Under the pieces are notes generated by a model, which was not told where the DNA came from, made no database searches, and saw nothing but the letters and a program-made list of their open reading frames with translations. A program made the translations under genes and the position numbers. A stretch of DNA of 64,000 nt from Dyella_B humi (GTDB taxonomy: Bacteria > Pseudomonadota > Gammaproteobacteria > Xanthomonadales > Rhodanobacteraceae): the NCBI RefSeq assembly GCF_044904605.1, contig NZ_JADIKI010000023.1:558001-622000 (forward strand), given 5' to 3'. The first letter of the stretch is position 1; every line of letters begins with the position of its first letter. This document shows, piece after piece, positions 16,580-25,156 of this stretch.

Positions 16580-17428
16580 TTAGCTTCCAAGTACCGTCCT
16601 GACATCCAGCAACTCGGGAAAGAACTCCAACTCCAGCGCCTTCTTCAAAAACGCCACACCCGAGGAACCACCCGTACCGCGCCGGTGTCCGATGATGCGC
16701 TCCACGGTTTTCATATGGCGGAAACGCCAAAGCTGGAAACTTTCCTCCACGTCCACCAGTTGCTCGCACATGTGGTATTCCGGCCAGAACGCGGCAGGCG
16801 TTTCGTAGATGCGCTTGAACACCGGCAACAAACCTTCATGGCGCTGATAGGGTTCGCTCCAGTCGCGCTCCACCCGTGCGGCCGGCACGGCGTGCCCGTG
16901 GCGCGCGAGATAGCGAAGGAATTCGTCGTACAAACCCGGCGTGTCCAGCACCTCGCGCAACTGCACTTGCGCCGCGGGGTCGTAATCGAACACCTTGAGC
17001 ATCTGCACGTTCTTGTTCCCCAGCATGAATTCGATCATGCGGTACTGCAGCGACTGAAAGCCCGACGACGAACCCAACGCGCCGCGAAACTCCAGGTATT
17101 CCGACGGCGTCAGCGTCTCCAGCACTGCCCATTGCTCGAACAGCTGCCGCTGTACGTGCTTCACGCGCGCGAGGATTTTCAGACACTCGTTCACATCGTC
17201 GATACGCAGATGTGCGATGGCCGCCTTCAGCTCATGGATGATCAGCTTCATCCAGAGCTCCGCCACCTGGTGCATCACGATGAACAGCAGTTCGTCGTGA
17301 TGAGGGGGTTGGGTAAGGGGCTGTTGCGCGGTGAGCAGTTGATCCAGCCGCAGGTAGCCACCATAGGTCATCCGACCGCTCAAATCGAGCTCGATGCCTG
17401 CCTCGAGGTCCCGCTGGTTATCCGTCAT
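16580..17428 (-). CDS. kynA: Tryptophan 2,3-dioxygenase
   Basis: A haem enzyme that opens the indole ring of tryptophan to N-formylkynurenine, first step of the kynurenine pathway. The product is 282 residues, the bacterial length. Family motifs are intact: MTYGGYLRLDQLL, HHDELLFIVMHQVAELWMKL, EFRGALGSSSGFQS, and RFRHMKTVERIIGHRRGTGGSSGV, which carries the haem-binding histidine. No other kynurenine pathway gene is within the window. Confidence 0.96.
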   Translation of the reverse strand: MTDNQRDLEAGIELDLSGRMTYGGYLRLDQLLTAQQPLTQPPHHDELLFIVMHQVAELWMKLIIHELKAAIAHLRIDDVNECLKILARVKHVQRQLFEQWAVLETLTPSEYLEFRGALGSSSGFQSLQYRMIEFMLGNKNVQMLKVFDYDPAAQVQLREVLDTPGLYDEFLRYLARHGHAVPAARVERDWSEPYQRHEGLLPVFKRIYETPAAFWPEYHMCEQLVDVEESFQLWRFRHMKTVERIIGHRRGTGGSSGVAFLKKALELEFFPELLDVRTVLGS

Positions 17429-17699
17429 GACACCTGCAAACCCGCAAAAAGATTGATGTTAACCGCTATAGCGAACCCTCAACGTACGGACTCGCATGCT
17501 GCAGTGTACCTTGCGACGCAACATGGCCGCCTGCTATCAAATGCCGTTTGTCTGGGTTCGATGGGTGCTCTGACTACACAGACAACGTGGTGACGCCGAC
17601 GTAAAATAAGTCAAAGCATCCCTCTGCGCGTCCGGCCCCACTGGATGGGCCGCGCCTCCCCCGCAGCGTTTCCCCCTTTACCCCATTCGGGAGCGAGTC

Positions 17700-18785
17700 G
17701 TGTCCATCGCCGCCAAGTTTGAAATCGAATATCTGCAATACCTCGACGTCGAAGGTAAGCAAGTCCGTGATGATCTGCCTGCATTCGCCAAAGACCTCGA
17801 CCACATGGTCGAGCTGTACAAGCTGATGATGTCCACCCGCGTGTTCGACGCGAAGTCGGTGGCCTTGCAACGTACCGGCAAGCTCGGCACGTATGCAAGC
17901 TGCCTCGGCCACGAAGCCGCGCACGTCGGCATCGGTAGCGCCATGAAGCCGGAAGACGTGCTCGCCGTGAGCTATCGCGAATACGGCGCACAGCTGTATC
18001 GCGGCGTGCAGCCGCGCGAGGTGTACATGTATTGGGGCGGCGACGAGCGCGGCAACGATTATCAGAACGAGCCCGCACGTCACGACTTCGCCTGGTCGGT
18101 CCCAATCGGCACGCAATGCCTGCACGCGGCCGGCTCCGCGCTCGCGTTCAAGATTCGTAACGAAAAGCGCGTCGCCGTTTGCACCATCGGCGACGGCGGT
18201 TCGTCGAAGGGTGACTTCTATGGCGCCATCAATATCGCCGGCGCGCAGAACTTGCCGATGGTGGCGGTGATCGTCAACAACCAATGGGCGATTTCGGTGC
18301 CGCGCAAGATCCAGTCCGGCGCGCCCACGCTGGCGCAAAAAGGCATCGCCGCAGGTCTTTACTGTATTCAAGTGGACGGCAACGACATCATCGCCGTGCG
18401 CAAGGCGATGGAAGATGCGCTGGAGCGCGCGCGCAACGGCGAAGGCGGCAGCGTGCTGGAACTGGTCACCTATCGCTTGAGCGATCACACCACCGCCGAC
18501 GACGCACGCCGCTATCGCGGTGAAGACGAAGTCAAGGATGCCTGGGCAAAGGAGCCGATGAAGCGTCTGCGCAACTGGCTGGTCGCCAAAAAAGTGTGGG
18601 ACGACAAGAAGGAAGAAGCCTGGAAGGCTGAGTGCGACGAGTGGATGGACAACGAGGTCAACGCCTACCTCCAGACCAAAACCCAGCCCGTCACGGCGAT
18701 GTTCGATTACACCTTCGCCGAAGTTCCCGCGGACCTTGCCAAACAGCGCGACCTCGCGCTCTCGCTCGACAAGAAGGCCCACTAA
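17700..18785 (+). CDS. pdhA: Pyruvate dehydrogenase E1 component, alpha subunit
   Basis: With the beta subunit it decarboxylates pyruvate on thiamine diphosphate and passes the acetyl group to E2. The start is GTG 17700, with GGGAG seven bases before it. The product has 361 residues. The thiamine-binding motif runs from GDG (164-166, in CTIGDGGSSKGDF) to the paired asparagines 193-194 (VNNQWAIS). Heterotetrameric E1 of this type is shared with branched-chain 2-oxoacid dehydrogenase; the operon lacks other branched-chain genes, so pyruvate is the likelier substrate. E1beta follows after three bases. Confidence 0.9.
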   Translation: MSIAAKFEIEYLQYLDVEGKQVRDDLPAFAKDLDHMVELYKLMMSTRVFDAKSVALQRTGKLGTYASCLGHEAAHVGIGSAMKPEDVLAVSYREYGAQLYRGVQPREVYMYWGGDERGNDYQNEPARHDFAWSVPIGTQCLHAAGSALAFKIRNEKRVAVCTIGDGGSSKGDFYGAINIAGAQNLPMVAVIVNNQWAISVPRKIQSGAPTLAQKGIAAGLYCIQVDGNDIIAVRKAMEDALERARNGEGGSVLELVTYRLSDHTTADDARRYRGEDEVKDAWAKEPMKRLRNWLVAKKVWDDKKEEAWKAECDEWMDNEVNAYLQTKTQPVTAMFDYTFAEVPADLAKQRDLALSLDKKAH

Positions 18786-18788
18786 GCC

Positions 18789-19769
18789 ATGGCACAAATC
18801 ACTCTTATCGAAGCCGTCACCCAGGCACTTGCTTATGAAATGGCCCACGACGAAAGCGTTGTCGTGCTGGGCGAAGACGTAGGCGTCAACGGCGGCGTGT
18901 TCCGCGCCACGCAAGGCTTACAGGAAAAATTCGGTGCGCTGCGCGTGCTCGACACGCCACTGGACGAAACCACCATCGCCGGCGTCACCGTCGGGCTTGC
19001 CGCGCAAGGCATGAAGCCGGTCGCCGAAGCGCAGTTCGAAGGCTTCATCTATCCGATGATGGAACAGATTGCCTGTCACGCGGCGCGCATGCGCAACCGC
19101 ACGCGCGGACGCATCACCGTGCCGGCCGTGTGGCGTGCACCGTGGGGCGGTGGCATCCGCGCGCCGGAGCATCACTCCGAAGCAAACGAACACCTGTTCA
19201 CGAACATTCCCGGTCTGCGCGTCGTGATGCCGTCGTCACCGGCGCGCGCCTATGGCCTGCTGCTCGCTGCTATTCGCGATCCGGATCCGGTGATGTTCTT
19301 CGAACCCAAGCGCATCTATCGCCAGTACAAAGAAGAAGTGCCGGATGACGGCGAAGCGCTACCGCTCGATGTGTGCTTCGTGCTGCGCGACGGTACTGAC
19401 GTCACCATCGTGACGTGGGGCGCACAGGTGAAGGAAGCGCTGGAAGCCGCCGACGCACTGGCCGAGGAAGGCATCAGCGCCGAGGTGATCGACGTGGCCA
19501 CGCTCACGCCGCTGGATTTCGACACCATCGCCGAATCCGTACAGAAAACCGGCCGCTGCGTAATCCTGCACGAAGCGCCCAAGACGGCTGGCTTCGGCGC
19601 CGAGATCGCCGCGCGCATCGCCGAAGAATGCCTGTACGACTTGCTTGCGCCGGTCGAGCGCGTCACCGGTTGGGATACGCACATTCCGCTGTTCCGCCTG
19701 GAGATGAAATATCTGCCGAGCACAGAGCGCGTAGTGGAAGCCGCCAAGCGCGCGCTGGCCGCATCCTGA
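18789..19769 (+). CDS. pdhB: Pyruvate dehydrogenase E1 component, beta subunit
   Basis: Second half of the alpha2beta2 E1, 326 residues, full length. It starts MAQITLIEAVTQALAYEMAHDESVVVLGEDVG and shows the conserved PLDETTIAGVTVGLA, QFEGFIYPMMEQI, RAPWGGGIRAPEHHSE and the C-terminal transketolase-like part with GRCVILHEAPKTAGFGAEI. It lies three bases after E1alpha, so the subunits are made in step. Confidence 0.93.
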   Translation: MAQITLIEAVTQALAYEMAHDESVVVLGEDVGVNGGVFRATQGLQEKFGALRVLDTPLDETTIAGVTVGLAAQGMKPVAEAQFEGFIYPMMEQIACHAARMRNRTRGRITVPAVWRAPWGGGIRAPEHHSEANEHLFTNIPGLRVVMPSSPARAYGLLLAAIRDPDPVMFFEPKRIYRQYKEEVPDDGEALPLDVCFVLRDGTDVTIVTWGAQVKEALEAADALAEEGISAEVIDVATLTPLDFDTIAESVQKTGRCVILHEAPKTAGFGAEIAARIAEECLYDLLAPVERVTGWDTHIPLFRLEMKYLPSTERVVEAAKRALAAS

Positions 19770-19781
19770 CCAACAATGAGG

Positions 19782-19808
19782 CGTCATTCCGGCCCACGTC
19801 GGAATGAC
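19782..19808. repeat. CGTCATTCCGGC palindrome inside the pdh operon
   Basis: A copy of the dispersed element, CGTCATTCCGG...CGGAATGAC, sits in the 78-base gap between E1beta and E2. In this place it could alter mRNA stability or read-through and so adjust E2 level relative to E1. Confidence 0.75.
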
Positions 19809-19847
19809 AGCACAAAGAACATCAAGACCGATTACGGGAACCAACTC

Positions 19848-21224
19848 ATGGCCGACATCAAGACGTTCTACCTACCGGACCTCGGCGAAGGCCTGCCCGA
19901 CGCGACCATCGTCGAGTGGCACGTGAAGGAAGGCGATCAAATCAAGCTCGACGCACCGCTGGTGTCGATGGAAACCGCCAAGGCCGTCGTCGACGTGCCC
20001 TCGCCCTACACCGGCAAGGTCGCTAAGCTGCACGGCGCTGCCGGTGACGTGATCGAAACCGGCGCCGCGCTGGCCGAGTTCGAGCCGGATCCGAACGCCA
20101 AGCAGCGCGCGGAAGCCGAATCCACTGGCCATCATCACGGCCCCAAGAAGGCCGCGACAGCGGCCGAGCCCAAGAAAGTCACTGCTTCCGATGAAGGCGG
20201 CGAAATCGAAGCCAACGACCAAGCAGAACGCGAAGACGAAGGCACCGTTGTCGGCGCGATGGTCAGCGGCAGCCACGTGCACGTCGAGCAGGCATCCAGC
20301 GTCGGCGGCGTAAAGGCGGTGCCGGCGGTGCGTGCGTTGGCCAAGAAGCTCAAGGTGGACATCACGCGCGTACGCGGCACCGGCGCGGACAGCGTGGTCA
20401 CCATGCAAGACGTGAAGGACGCCGCTGCCAACGGCACTGCAGCACTTGGTGCCGCGCCTGCGCGCGCCGTGCCGGCTTCCGCCGGCCGTCACCTCGCTCC
20501 CGAACTGCCGCAGCCGGAACCGGCGCGCACCGCCGTATCGCTGGCCGGTAAGCCGGTACGCACCGCGCCACCGAGCGTGAAGGCGAGCGGCCAACCGGAA
20601 CAGCTCAAGGGCGTCCGCCGCAACATGGCGCGCGTGATGGCCGAAGCGCACGCCAACGTGGTGCCCACCACGCTGGTGGACGATGCCGACCTGCACAGTT
20701 GGATCGGCAAACAGGACATCACCGCACGCCTGATCCGCGCCATCGTCGCCGCCTGCAAGGCGGTGCCCGCGCTCAACGCGTGGTTCGACGGCAAGAACCT
20801 CACCCGCACGCTGCACCCACACGTGGACATCGGCATCGCCGTCGATACCGAAGATGGCTTGTTCGTGCCTGCTCTGCGCAACGCCGACGTGCTCGATGGC
20901 AACGGCATCCGCGCTGGCATCCAGCGTCTACGCGCGCAAGTGGAAGACCGTAGTATTCCGCCCTCGGAACTCAGCGGCTACACCATCAGCCTGTCGAACT
21001 TCGGCATGTTCGCCGGCCGCTATGCCACGCCGGTGGTGGTGCCGCCGTGCGTAGCGATCATCGGCGCCGGCAAGCTCAGCCACGATGTGGTGGCGGTGAT
21101 GGGCGGCATTGAAGTGCATCGCCGCATGCCCATCAGCCTCACCTTCGATCATCGTGCCGCAACGGGCGGTGAAGCGGCGCGCTTCCTGAAGGCGCTGCTG
21201 GACGATTTGTCGTCGCCGAACTGA
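19848..21224 (+). CDS. pdhC: Dihydrolipoamide acetyltransferase (E2)
   Basis: Core enzyme that carries acetyl groups on lipoate and transfers them to CoA. The start is ATG 19848 (MADIKTFYLPDLGEGLPDA), giving 458 residues. One lipoyl domain with the lysine at 45 (SMETAKAVVD) is followed by an acidic/Ala-rich linker, an E3/E1-binding domain (VPAVRALAKKLKVDITRVRGTG), a Pro/Ala linker and the catalytic domain. The active-site motif reads DHRAATGG instead of the usual DHRxxDG: His435 is kept, but Thr439 stands where Asp is expected. No lipoamide dehydrogenase gene follows; a terminator closes the operon. Confidence 0.92.
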   Translation: MADIKTFYLPDLGEGLPDATIVEWHVKEGDQIKLDAPLVSMETAKAVVDVPSPYTGKVAKLHGAAGDVIETGAALAEFEPDPNAKQRAEAESTGHHHGPKKAATAAEPKKVTASDEGGEIEANDQAEREDEGTVVGAMVSGSHVHVEQASSVGGVKAVPAVRALAKKLKVDITRVRGTGADSVVTMQDVKDAAANGTAALGAAPARAVPASAGRHLAPELPQPEPARTAVSLAGKPVRTAPPSVKASGQPEQLKGVRRNMARVMAEAHANVVPTTLVDDADLHSWIGKQDITARLIRAIVAACKAVPALNAWFDGKNLTRTLHPHVDIGIAVDTEDGLFVPALRNADVLDGNGIRAGIQRLRAQVEDRSIPPSELSGYTISLSNFGMFAGRYATPVVVPPCVAIIGAGKLSHDVVAVMGGIEVHRRMPISLTFDHRAATGGEAARFLKALLDDLSSPN

Positions 21225-21242
21225 TCATCGAATCATCGCAAC

Positions 21243-21273
21243 AAAAAAAGCGCCCTTTATGGGCGCTTTTTTA
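21243..21273 (+). terminator. Rho-independent terminator after pdhC
   Basis: AAAAAAGCGCCC, loop TTTAT, GGGCGCTTTTTT: a strong symmetrical hairpin with both A and T tracts, so it may work in both directions and also serve the convergent hydrolase gene. Confidence 0.93.
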
Positions 21274-21307
21274 TGGGCATAAAACTGTCCCGCCTCTCTT
21301 TTGCACC

Positions 21308-22228
21308 TCACGTGTACTGCAGGAACGCCGTTACATGGGCAGCAATGATGTCGGGCGCGTCTTCAAGGCAGTAATGACCCACGCCGGTCAGCTTGTGCAC
21401 GGAAGCATACGGAAACAACGCGCTGAACAGCGGTAAACAATGTTCCGCATGCAAGGTGCGATCGGCCAAGCCCCAGATCGCCAGTGCGGGCTTGGACTGA
21501 ATCTCTCGCATGGCCTGTGCATCGGGTACCTCGAACCGATGCGCGCCCGTAGCAACACCCTTGGCCCAACCGATTGCACCCGCACACTCGGCAGAACTGG
21601 TGAAAGGCGCGCCATAGGCTTGCAGCCAAATGTCGGTGATCAAAGCATGATTCTCGAAACCGTTGAGCTTGAGCGTGCTCAGTATGTTGAAGCCGAGTTC
21701 ACCCAACACAGTTTCTAGGCGCCCTTCCGCTTCCGCCTTGCGTATCCACTGAAACCAGGGTGATACCTGCACATTCGCCATCCACCGCTCGACGAGATCG
21801 GCTTGCCCGAAAGGCGTGGGACCATTGGCGGAAACGATCCGCCGAATGCGATCCGGATGCCGCGCCGCCAGGCCCATACCGACCGGACCGCCGAAATCGT
21901 GCATGACCAGTGTGATGCCGCGTAGATCCAACGCCAGTACGAAGCGCTCCAGATTGTCGATATGGTCCTGCAACCAATAGCTGCGCCCCTCCGGCGTGGC
22001 GCTCTTGCCGAAGCCCATGTGATCGGGAACGACGACACGATGCGTCCCGCGCAACGCGGCGATCATGTGGCGGAACAGATAGCCCCATGTGGGCTCGCCG
22101 TGAAGGCACAGGATCACCTGCCCGGCGCGCGGACCTTCATCAACGTAGTGCATCCGAAAGCCCGGCGCCTCGGTGAAGTGCGACGCATACGGAAAGGTGT
22201 TATCGAAAGTTTCCTCGGATTGGATCAT
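21308..22228 (-). CDS. Haloalkane dehalogenase-like alpha/beta hydrolase
   Basis: A cytosolic alpha/beta hydrolase of 306 residues. The oxyanion region HGEPTWGYLFRHM and the nucleophile elbow VMHDFGGPVGM, with Asp as nucleophile, are those of the haloalkane dehalogenase family rather than of serine esterases. A catalytic histidine is in VGHYCLEDAP near the end. The real substrate may be a non-halogenated ester or epoxide. Two 19-base palindromes lie between this gene and the divergent HxlR regulator, so inducible control is likely. Confidence 0.85.
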   Translation of the reverse strand: MIQSEETFDNTFPYASHFTEAPGFRMHYVDEGPRAGQVILCLHGEPTWGYLFRHMIAALRGTHRVVVPDHMGFGKSATPEGRSYWLQDHIDNLERFVLALDLRGITLVMHDFGGPVGMGLAARHPDRIRRIVSANGPTPFGQADLVERWMANVQVSPWFQWIRKAEAEGRLETVLGELGFNILSTLKLNGFENHALITDIWLQAYGAPFTSSAECAGAIGWAKGVATGAHRFEVPDAQAMREIQSKPALAIWGLADRTLHAEHCLPLFSALFPYASVHKLTGVGHYCLEDAPDIIAAHVTAFLQYT

Positions 22229-22247
22229 GGGCTTAGTCTCGCTAAAT

Positions 22248-22266
22248 TGGTTTCAAATTGAAACCA
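22248..22266. promoter_or_regulatory. Operator 1 for the HxlR regulator (perfect palindrome)
   Basis: TGGTTTCAA, centre A, TTGAAACCA: nine-base arms with perfect symmetry, 20 bases upstream of the hydrolase start and in the divergent promoter region. It matches a second site at the same spacing pattern downstream. Confidence 0.7.
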
Positions 22267-22283
22267 TTGCCTTTTACTCGGCA

Positions 22284-22302
22284 TGGTTTTATTTTGCAAC
22301 CA
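22284..22302. promoter_or_regulatory. Operator 2 for the HxlR regulator (imperfect)
   Basis: TGGTT...AACCA in a 19-base frame, the same length as operator 1 and starting 36 bases after it, thus on nearly the same face of the helix after about three and a half turns. It is 27 bases before the regulator ATG. Confidence 0.55.
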
Positions 22303-22328
22303 TCTTATCGACGGCAAAAAAACCACCG

Positions 22329-22817
22329 ATGGTCAAACGAACCAGTCACGAGGATTCCCTATGCGGCGTCGCGCGGCCGCTGGACGCCATCGGCGACGGG
22401 TGGTCGCTGCTGATCGTGCGCGATGCATTCGATGGCTTGCGCAGATTTGGCGAATTCCAGAAAAGCCTGGGACTGGCCAAGAACATCCTGGCCGCTCGCC
22501 TGCGTCATCTTGTGGCACACGGCATCATGGAGGCAGTGCCCGCTTCCGACGGCAGCTCTTATCAGGAATATGTGCTGACCAAGAAAGGCCGTGGGCTGTT
22601 TCCCCTGCTCGTTGCGCTCCGGCAATGGGGTGAGGATTTCTTCTTCGCACCAGGCGAGCCGCATGTGCGCCTGGTGGATCGAAAAACGGGCGCGCCTGTT
22701 ACGAAGCTGGGACCGCATGCGCAAGATGGGCGCCCACTGCGACCGGAAGATACCGTTGTAGAACTGCCAGCACCTGCGGCAAGGCGCGCCAAGATGAAGA
22801 CCAGGGCGTCAACCTAG
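22329..22817 (+). CDS. HxlR-family transcriptional regulator
   Basis: A 162-residue winged-helix regulator. The chosen start is ATG 22329 (MVKRTSHEDSLCGVARPLDAIG). The HxlR pattern is complete: GDGWSLLIVRDAFDGLRRFGEFQKSLGLAKNILAARLRHLVAHGIME, followed by the wing SYQEYVLTKKGRGLFPLLVALRQWG. The conserved cysteine near the start (Cys12) can act as a redox or electrophile sensor in some relatives. It is divergent from the dehalogenase-like hydrolase with paired operators between, so it probably controls that gene and itself. Confidence 0.88.
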   Translation: MVKRTSHEDSLCGVARPLDAIGDGWSLLIVRDAFDGLRRFGEFQKSLGLAKNILAARLRHLVAHGIMEAVPASDGSSYQEYVLTKKGRGLFPLLVALRQWGEDFFFAPGEPHVRLVDRKTGAPVTKLGPHAQDGRPLRPEDTVVELPAPAARRAKMKTRAST

Positions 22818-22911
22818 CAACGCTGACGACTTTCGCGAATTCTGCATCGTGCACAAGCAGCGCAAGGCGTTCGGCCCGCACCTCAATCGCTGGGATTGAC
22901 CGCGGCTGCGC

Positions 22912-24294
22912 TCAAGCGTTTGTCGAAGGCGCGTACGCTGGTAAACGCATGATCACTTTAAGGCCGCCGCCTTGTTCGTTTTGTGCCGTCACCTCGCCGC
23001 CATGCGCCTGCATGACGCGCTGAACGATAGCTAGCCCCAGTCCATGACCGCTGGCTTGCGCTGCGTTCGTGCCGCGGAAAAACGGCCGAAACAGCAGATC
23101 CAGTTCCTCCTCGGGAACGCCCGGTCCATGATCGCGAATACGCACTTCGACCTGCTGCTGATGCGTGTCCACATCAACGTGGACGATTCCGCTCGACGGG
23201 CTGAACTTGATGGCATTGGCAATCACATTGTCCAGCGCGCGCTCGAGCAACAGCCCGCTGCCCTGCACGTGCGCCGGACCTTCCCCGGACATCTGCAAGA
23301 CAATGCCGCGCGCTTTCGCATCGATATTCGCGGCCGTCACGCGATCCCTGACCAGCACCGCCAGATCGACGGCTTCGCGTACCATGCCCGGCAGATCGCC
23401 CTCCAGCCGGGAGAGCGCCAGCATTTCCGCCGTCATCCGATCCATGCGTGCGATTTCCTGCTCCGCGCGCTGGAAGTGCGCAGCGGCTTCGCTCGGATCG
23501 ACGCTGTGCTGCGCCAGATCCAGAATCAGATGCAGGCGCGCCAAGGGTGAACGCAGTTCGTGCGAAAGATCCTGAAGTACGCCGCGATCGTGCGCGACCA
23601 GGATTTCGATGCGTTCGGCCATGCCGTTGAAATCGCGCGCGAGCTCACCGAGTTCGTCGTGCTTGTCGCTCCAGCGCTGGTCGACGCGCGTGGTGAATTC
23701 ACCGGCAGCCATCCGCCGTGTCGCTGTACGCATCGCTTCAACCGGTCGCGACACGGTGCGCGCCACCCACCAACCGATGATGGCGATCATCAGCAAGGAC
23801 AATCCCAATTGCACGCCAAGCAAAATTTTCTCGCGTGTGCGAGGCGGAACGCGCGTGCGCGAGCTGCTCACGGCAACCAGTTGTCGCGCATGGCCATCGC
23901 TGCCGGTAACGTTCTGCACGGCAATGTAGAAGCCCGGCCAAGGATTCAGTGCAAGGTTATGTCCGGACGACAGCCAGTCCGGCAACGCGTTACGGATCGA
24001 TGGCGGCACGCGAATTTCTCGCAACGGCTCGCCGTTTTCGTACAACGTGGCGTCCACGCCCTGCTCGCGCTGCTGCCTGACCCATGCATCCAGGCCGCTG
24101 TCTCCACCTTTTTCATAGGCCTCGTTGGCGGCCTGAGCCAAAGCCGGCCAATCGAAATCCTGCTGCATCGAGTACGCGATAAAACTGCGCGTAAGCAGGC
24201 CACCCAACATCAGTACCAGCATGTTGGCGATGCAGACGGAAATCAGCAAACGCCAGAACAGCGGACTGCGGAACGGGTTCCGGAATGTATTCAT
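22912..24294 (-). CDS. cpxA: CpxA-like envelope-stress sensor kinase
   Basis: An inner-membrane histidine kinase, 460 residues. One membrane segment (about 15-37), a periplasmic domain to about 155, a second membrane segment (about 158-178), HAMP, then the H-box QDLSHELRSPL with His245, an N-box DNVIANAIKFSP and G-boxes RDHGPGVP and SGHGLGLAIVQRV. It overlaps the regulator gene by four bases (ATGA), forming an operon. The perfect CpxR box and a CpxP-like gene on the other side support the Cpx identity beyond simple homology. Confidence 0.88.
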   Translation of the reverse strand: MNTFRNPFRSPLFWRLLISVCIANMLVLMLGGLLTRSFIAYSMQQDFDWPALAQAANEAYEKGGDSGLDAWVRQQREQGVDATLYENGEPLREIRVPPSIRNALPDWLSSGHNLALNPWPGFYIAVQNVTGSDGHARQLVAVSSSRTRVPPRTREKILLGVQLGLSLLMIAIIGWWVARTVSRPVEAMRTATRRMAAGEFTTRVDQRWSDKHDELGELARDFNGMAERIEILVAHDRGVLQDLSHELRSPLARLHLILDLAQHSVDPSEAAAHFQRAEQEIARMDRMTAEMLALSRLEGDLPGMVREAVDLAVLVRDRVTAANIDAKARGIVLQMSGEGPAHVQGSGLLLERALDNVIANAIKFSPSSGIVHVDVDTHQQQVEVRIRDHGPGVPEEELDLLFRPFFRGTNAAQASGHGLGLAIVQRVMQAHGGEVTAQNEQGGGLKVIMRLPAYAPSTNA

Positions 24295-24986
24295 GCCTGC
24301 GCCGCATTGCTGGATACGAGCACGTAACCGGCACCGCGCACGGAGTCGATGCGCGGCGCCAGTGCGGACGCCTCCGTCAGCTTGTGGCGAAGGCGGCTCA
24401 CGTGCACATCGATGCTGCGGTCGAAACGCTCCAGTTCACGCCCCAGCGCCACGCGCGTGAGCGAGGTCTTGTCGATGACTTCGCCGGCCCGCTGCACCAG
24501 CATCATCAGCAAGGCGAATTCGGCGCCGGTGAGGTTGAGTTCCTGCTCGCCGGCATACGCACGCCGCTCGCCAGGCAGCAGACGCAGCACGCCGGCGGTC
24601 AGCTCGCCCACACTTTCCACCGTGTGGCGTCGCAACTGCGCTCGCACGCGCGCCAGCAGTTCGCGCGGCAAGCAGGGTTTGGAAAGATAATCGTCCGCGC
24701 CGAGTTCCAGGCCCACCACGCGATCCACCGGCTCGCCGCGTCCGGAGAGCATGATGACCGGCAAGCGATGCTGCGCGCGCAGATCACGCAAGGTATCCAG
24801 GCCGCTGCGGCCCGGCATCATCACATCGAGGATCAACAGATCCGGGCGCAGCGCCGGATCGCGCAGCCGTGCCAGCACGCCTTCGCTCTCGTGCACCACG
24901 TCCACCTGCAGGCCTTCGCGGCGCAGGTATTCGGCGAGCAGCGCACACAGCTCACGATCGTCATCACCAATCAGTATTCGAGACAT
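24291..24986 (-). CDS. cpxR: CpxR-like OmpR-family response regulator
   Basis: A 231-residue regulator: receiver domain with Asp54 in LLILDVMMPG, the acidic pair GDDD near the start and the lysine in YLSKPC, then an OmpR winged helix with VDVHVSRLRHKLTEASALAPRIDSVRGAGYVL. It overlaps the kinase gene by four bases. A GTAAA-N5-GTAAA site lies 81 bases upstream of its start, between it and the divergent cpxP-like gene, as in enteric bacteria. Confidence 0.9.
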   Translation of the reverse strand: MSRILIGDDDRELCALLAEYLRREGLQVDVVHESEGVLARLRDPALRPDLLILDVMMPGRSGLDTLRDLRAQHRLPVIMLSGRGEPVDRVVGLELGADDYLSKPCLPRELLARVRAQLRRHTVESVGELTAGVLRLLPGERRAYAGEQELNLTGAEFALLMMLVQRAGEVIDKTSLTRVALGRELERFDRSIDVHVSRLRHKLTEASALAPRIDSVRGAGYVLVSSNAAQA

Positions 24987-25066
24987 GCAAAACCAGCCAT
25001 CGACAGTACGTAACTACTATGGCATGACAACCGCGAACGGCTGCCGGTCGCTTGCACCGGGCTGAC

Positions 25067-25081
25067 TTTACCCTTCTTTAC
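25067..25081 (-). promoter_or_regulatory. CpxR box, perfect GTAAA-N5-GTAAA
   Basis: On the minus strand the sequence reads GTAAA, GAAGG, GTAAA, the exact CpxR consensus of Escherichia coli. It sits in the divergent region 76 bases before the cpxP-like start and 81 before the cpxR start, and could activate both. Confidence 0.8.
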
Positions 25082-25156
25082 ACCACGGCAAAGCTCTTAA
25101 ACCTGCCCCTGCTATCAAATGATCACCGCAACCCCTCACCCAAGCAGGAGCTTCAC

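Noticed and set aside
17574..18914. A 446-codon open frame on the minus strand opposite the E1alpha gene
   Set aside because: It is a mirror frame of a strongly supported gene in GC-rich DNA; its translation is rich in His, Arg, Val without any domain pattern.
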